This document shows positions 8,495-11,046 of a stretch of 11,046 nucleotides of DNA, piece after piece. The position numbers and the translations under genes are program-made. Position 1 is the stretch's first letter. Every line of letters begins with the position of its first letter. Under the pieces are notes generated by a model that did no database searches, was not told the DNA's origin, and saw only the letters and a program-made list of their open reading frames with translations. Source of the DNA: Candidatus Heimdallarchaeota archaeon. Lineage in GTDB: Archaea > Asgardarchaeota > Heimdallarchaeia > Heimdallarchaeales > Kariarchaeaceae. The stretch lies in NCBI GenBank assembly GCA_027016475.1, contig JALUTL010000248.1, forward strand, positions 1 to 11,046, written 5' to 3'.

Positions 8495-9061
8495 GTGTAT
8501 CCATCCCAAAAACTTCAAAATTTTTCTCTCGGAGGACAAAAAATATCCGTTTGGGTCGTTTTGATTCTTTTTACAGCCGTTGTTGGTCAAGGATCGATCC
8601 AATGGATTCGCGCATTTCATATAGTATTTGGCTTCTCTTGGTGGGGCATGGTTTTCTTTCTCAATTTCATACTCTTGCCAGCAATGAAGAAAATGACTCA
8701 ATCAACCAAATATGAAGTGCTCGGCACAGTATTCCCCAGAATTTTCAAAACTGCAACTGTTTCCGGATTTTTGACTGTATCGCTAGGTTGGATCTACGCT
8801 CTCCGATTTTATGCCAAAGGAGACTTCTCCTATTTTTACAGTTCTTTGGTAAATATTCTGTTCACTATTGGAATTGTGGCGATTACCTGCCTATATCTCT
8901 TCCATCTGATTTTGGAGAGAAATGAAATTGATACTGTCTTGAAGGCATTGGAGACAGAAGATGATGCCGCTGTCAACAAATTGATTGCACATCTGCAACT
9001 TATCCCGCGTGTAGGCTTTTCAATCATGACAATCGGAGTTGCATTGATGTTCATACACTAG
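8495..9061 (+). CDS. Five-helix membrane protein, CopD/PuuD-like fold (tentative)
   Basis: The protein has 188 residues, starting at GTG. Hydrophobic helices lie near residues 17-33, 36-63, 84-105, 115-141 and 168-187. The strongest clue is helix 2, RAFHIVFGFSWWGMVFFLNFILLPAMKK. It resembles the R-x-x-H...W-x-G...F...P signature of CopD-type copper-resistance proteins and the membrane domain of PuuD-type urate hydroxylases. In those families membrane histidines bind haem or metal. Here H42 (helix 2) and H137 (helix 4) are the candidate ligands. Residues 141-165 form a charged loop. Inferred: an integral membrane, possibly haem-binding protein of unknown substrate; assignment is from memory of motifs only. 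The start is uncertain: a GGAGGA at 8531-8536 lies inside the frame, but only an ATA codon (8543) sits at the right distance after it. The gene converges on coaBC, leaving 76 bases between stops. Confidence 0.6.
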   Translation: MYPSQKLQNFSLGGQKISVWVVLILFTAVVGQGSIQWIRAFHIVFGFSWWGMVFFLNFILLPAMKKMTQSTKYEVLGTVFPRIFKTATVSGFLTVSLGWIYALRFYAKGDFSYFYSSLVNILFTIGIVAITCLYLFHLILERNEIDTVLKALETEDDAAVNKLIAHLQLIPRVGFSIMTIGVALMFIH

Positions 9062-9137
9062 CCCTTCAGAGCTCCAGATTCTACTCATTGGCACTCTGCC
9101 TCATGAAACCAACGTGTCATCATAAGGGCGTGTATAC

Positions 9138-10406
9138 TTATCTCTTCAATATCTCTTTCCTTATCAGGTGTTGCATTATTTCATAGGCTATTGTCGTTTT
9201 TAGCCCTTTAATCTCCCTTACCTTTCCATCTTTTCGTATCATCAATATCTGATTTGTATCTGCGCCGAACCCAGCACCTTCCTTAGACAAATCATTTGCA
9301 ATTGCCAAATCTGCGTTTGTTTTTTCCATTTTTTCTTGTGCCCTCCGTATCAATTCTTCTCGGCTGATTCCCCATTCGGCCTTGTATACAATTAATATGG
9401 AATCTGGTCGCTTTTTCTTTATTTCATCACTTATTTTGCCCGTCGGCACAAGGTGGATATCCAATTCAATATCACTTTTGGTTTTCCCCTTCAACTGCTT
9501 TTCCGGTCTAAAGTCAGCAACTGCGGCAGCAAGAATCACAATTGTCTTCTGATCTCCCTCCAACAATTCAATTACCTTGTCCTTCATGTCTGCGGCACTC
9601 TCAACATAGATTGGTGTAACAATCCGAGGTACTGGAAGATGCGTAGGCCCCAAAATCAAAGACACCTTTGCTCCATAGAGCTTGGCCTCCAATGCCAAAG
9701 CAATGGCTGATTTTCCACTGGCTCCATTGGTTATGTACCTGACATTGTCTATGCGTTCATGCGTCGGCCCTCCTGTTATTATGACATGATATCCTTCCAT
9801 TGGCTTAGGCGTCAAAAGAGACATGACATCAAAAACAACTTCCTCAATCGGTGGCACCTTGGCCTTTCCCTCCTCTCTGATGGGTTCAATGAATTTGACC
9901 CCCCTTGCCTTGAGCTTTTCAATTGCTTCCTCAATTGCGGATGAATTGATCAAATCTTCATGTGCAACACACATCACCTGAATTGGAATGCCCGCACCTT
10001 GCAACGAACTTGCAATCAAAGTCACTGGTGTATCAGCAATTCCCGCAGCCATTTTTGCAACAGTATTGGTTGTTGCAGGGAATATCAGCATCAAATCAAC
10101 CGGCTTATTCATAACCCCCGCAAAGGCTATATGTTCCAACCGTCCTGTCACCTTGGTTATCGGCTCAACTCCTGTTGCCCACCACATAAGATCCTTTCCA
10201 ATCATGGTCAATGCCGATTCCGTCATTACAGGTATTACAGTAGCCCCCCTTCTGATCAATTCACGCGCAAGCTGTGGTGCCAAGAAAGAGGCTATGCTTC
10301 CCGTAATTCCCAAAACAATTCTTTTTCCCTCCAATCTGCTTGAAACGGAAGAAAGGATTCTTGTACTCGGATGGTTGAATTTGGTGTCAAAGAACAAGTT
10401 CATCAT
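9138..10406 (-). CDS. coaBC: Bifunctional phosphopantothenoylcysteine decarboxylase / phosphopantothenate-cysteine ligase
   Basis: CoaBC joins cysteine to 4'-phosphopantothenate using a nucleotide, then decarboxylates the product to 4'-phosphopantetheine with FMN, in the cytosol, on the way to coenzyme A. At 422 residues it has normal length. CoaC domain (~27-195): FMN-site GITGSIAS (33-40), LEHIAFAG with the catalytic-type H92, PATTNT (110-115, the PASANT motif), and archaeal-style EEGKAK (178-183). CoaB domain (~204-420): ITGGPTHERIDNVRYITN (210-227), ASGKS (229-233), AAAVADFRP (293-301), a lysine-rich KGKTK (306-310) where the KIKK-type loop falls, and NDLSKEGAGFGADTNQI (371-387). The N-terminal NHPSTRI before the FMN site is common in archaeal homologues. 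The first ATG (10406) is used because TAA lies three codons upstream. The substrate-clamp segment after residue 145 is divergent. No clear ribosome site is seen. Confidence 0.95.
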   Translation of the reverse strand: MMNLFFDTKFNHPSTRILSSVSSRLEGKRIVLGITGSIASFLAPQLARELIRRGATVIPVMTESALTMIGKDLMWWATGVEPITKVTGRLEHIAFAGVMNKPVDLMLIFPATTNTVAKMAAGIADTPVTLIASSLQGAGIPIQVMCVAHEDLINSSAIEEAIEKLKARGVKFIEPIREEGKAKVPPIEEVVFDVMSLLTPKPMEGYHVIITGGPTHERIDNVRYITNGASGKSAIALALEAKLYGAKVSLILGPTHLPVPRIVTPIYVESAADMKDKVIELLEGDQKTIVILAAAVADFRPEKQLKGKTKSDIELDIHLVPTGKISDEIKKKRPDSILIVYKAEWGISREELIRRAQEKMEKTNADLAIANDLSKEGAGFGADTNQILMIRKDGKVREIKGLKTTIAYEIMQHLIRKEILKR

Positions 10407-10528
10407 GGTGCGTTAACAAAGAATGATTGCAGGGCCATTTTAACTTGTTTGTTTGACTGTATCTGGAAATACTCAATTGCACTTGGATTCTGTACGAGAT
10501 GTCGAAAATAGTCCGCTCTTCTTGACAT
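10403..10528 (-). CDS. Possible 41-residue micro-protein overlapping the coaBC start
   Basis: On the minus strand an ATG at 10528 opens 41 codons (MSRRADYFRH... to ...SFFVNAP). The TGA at 10405-10403 overlaps the coaBC ATG (10406-10404) as ATGA, the classic arrangement for translational coupling. The product is basic, with an aromatic-rich amphipathic look (YFRHLV, IEYFQIQ, ALQSFF), no signal peptide and no family I know. Against it: no ribosome site is evident, a TATA-like CTATAAT lies only ~15 bases before its ATG (which would start transcription inside it), and a run of this length can occur by chance. It shares its frame with some of the broken runs further upstream, so it could also be the end of a decayed gene. 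Confidence 0.35.
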   Translation of the reverse strand: MSRRADYFRHLVQNPSAIEYFQIQSNKQVKMALQSFFVNAP

Positions 10529-11046
10529 AATGCCAAATTATAGAATAATGATGTTTGGATATCATTCTGTTTCCCTAAGGATCTGATTTATCTGCTGAAG
10601 GAAGCTGACTTCAGACAGCTTGGCAAGACTATTTCCATTGACTCCTCATCCCATTGGGACTAGTTTCTAAAGCATATTAATTACGCCAATGATGTCTGTG
10701 TCTCTTTCCGTTCCGTATTGTAGCGTTTGATTTGCAACGATTTCTGACCCTTTCCCGCCCAATTCCTGTTTGGGAAATCATTCTTGCTCCTTGATAATTC
10801 TACAATTGACTTCATAATTGAAATCATATCCCTCAAGGTTGAAGATAGTCTCGTTGGTGGAGCCGGCGGTCACGAAGTTATCATGCCTTGACTAGGGATT
10901 GCTTCCTCTGCAATGTACCGAAAATTGATCTCGAAATAGTCAATGAACTAAACTAAGCCGAGGAAACTTTTCCTTACGTTTGATAAGCTGGGAGAAAAAC
11001 TCTTGCTAAAAATGACCATCCTTAGAAATCAAGGGGGCAAATTCAT
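10529..11046 (-). other. About 520 bases without a convincing gene; scattered short open runs, possible decayed coding DNA
   Basis: Neither strand has a long frame here. On the minus strand, one frame (10529-11044) carries runs of 21, 37 and 36 codons separated by TGA or TAG, for example 11005-10943 (QEFFSQLIKRKEKF...), 10891-10781 (...ETIFNLEGYDFNYEV...) and 10777-10670. A second frame has 10947-10873 (FIDYFEINFRYIAEEA...) and a run of 62 codons at 10869-10684, of which 48 follow an ATG at 10827 (stop at 10681). These could be pieces of one frameshifted, stop-riddled gene read towards coaBC, but the stop count is only modestly below random expectation. I recognise no family, no tRNA, no inverted repeat ends and no tandem repeat. 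A plus-strand ATG at 11012 opens a frame that runs off the window end and cannot be judged. Confidence 0.25.
10538..10547 (-). promoter_or_regulatory. Possible TATA box upstream of coaBC
   Basis: On the minus strand the stretch reads attctataat, a TATA-like element. It would place transcription start near 10516, giving coaBC a leader of roughly 110 bases, or a transcript lacking the ATG of the putative micro-ORF. A weaker alternative, gttaaaatgg (10446-10437 on the minus strand), would start transcription about 9 bases before coaBC. I cannot choose between them. Confidence 0.25.

Noticed and set aside
8373..8564. 63-codon plus-strand frame starting at TTG in the spacer after the transporter.
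   Set aside because: It overlaps the promoter and start of the better supported membrane protein gene, has no ribosome site, and its composition reflects AT-rich spacer.
9061..9129. Inverted repeat gccctt / aagggc between the convergent genes, considered as a bidirectional terminator.
   Set aside because: Only six base pairs with a loop of more than 50 bases and no following T-run on either strand.
9988..10416. 142-codon plus-strand frame opposite coaBC.
   Set aside because: It lies antisense to a well-conserved enzyme with intact motifs; its low-complexity hydrophobic product is a shadow.
10407..11046. tRNA or other RNA gene in the gene-poor tail.
   Set aside because: No GGTTCGA-type B-box, CCA end, or compact cloverleaf-like pairing was found on either strand by eye.

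Overview
This window most likely comes from an archaeal chromosome of moderate AT content. The evidence is a bifunctional CoaBC with the archaeal layout, TATA-like boxes at the spacing archaeal promoters use, apparently leaderless TTG and GTG starts, and a giant cysteine-free cell-surface protein made of Ig-like modules with a C-terminal membrane anchor. An Asgard-type or other uncultured mesophilic lineage is a guess; nothing here fixes the phylum.

Layout, left to right. Positions 2-6433 (+) hold the 3' part of a very large surface protein: at least 2,141 residues, about 99-residue beta-sandwich modules, around fifty N-glycosylation sequons, one C-terminal transmembrane helix and a basic tail. 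Positions 6513-7067 (+) encode an unrecognised 184-residue protein with a Gly/Lys-rich amphipathic tail. Positions 7109-8364 (+) encode a 12-helix MFS transporter broken into two overlapping frames between TM5 and TM6. Positions 8495-9061 (+) encode a five-helix membrane protein resembling the CopD/PuuD-like fold. Positions 9138-10406 (-) encode CoaBC, which converges on the membrane protein gene. A possible 41-codon ORF (10403-10528, -) overlaps the coaBC start by ATGA.

The final ~520 bases (10529-11046) have no convincing gene. They hold only short open runs, mostly on the minus strand in two alternating frames, which could be a decayed gene or chance.

Functionally the plus-strand genes are all envelope-linked or unknown (surface protein, possible membrane-associated small protein, transporter, small membrane protein). 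Each has its own TATA-like element, so they look like adjacent separate units rather than one tight operon. CoaBC is housekeeping (coenzyme A synthesis). I see no RNA gene, CRISPR array, intact insertion sequence or clear new multi-gene system. The most unusual items are the regular 99-residue surface-protein repeat, the split transporter, the unknown 184-residue protein and the putative micro-ORF coupled to coaBC.
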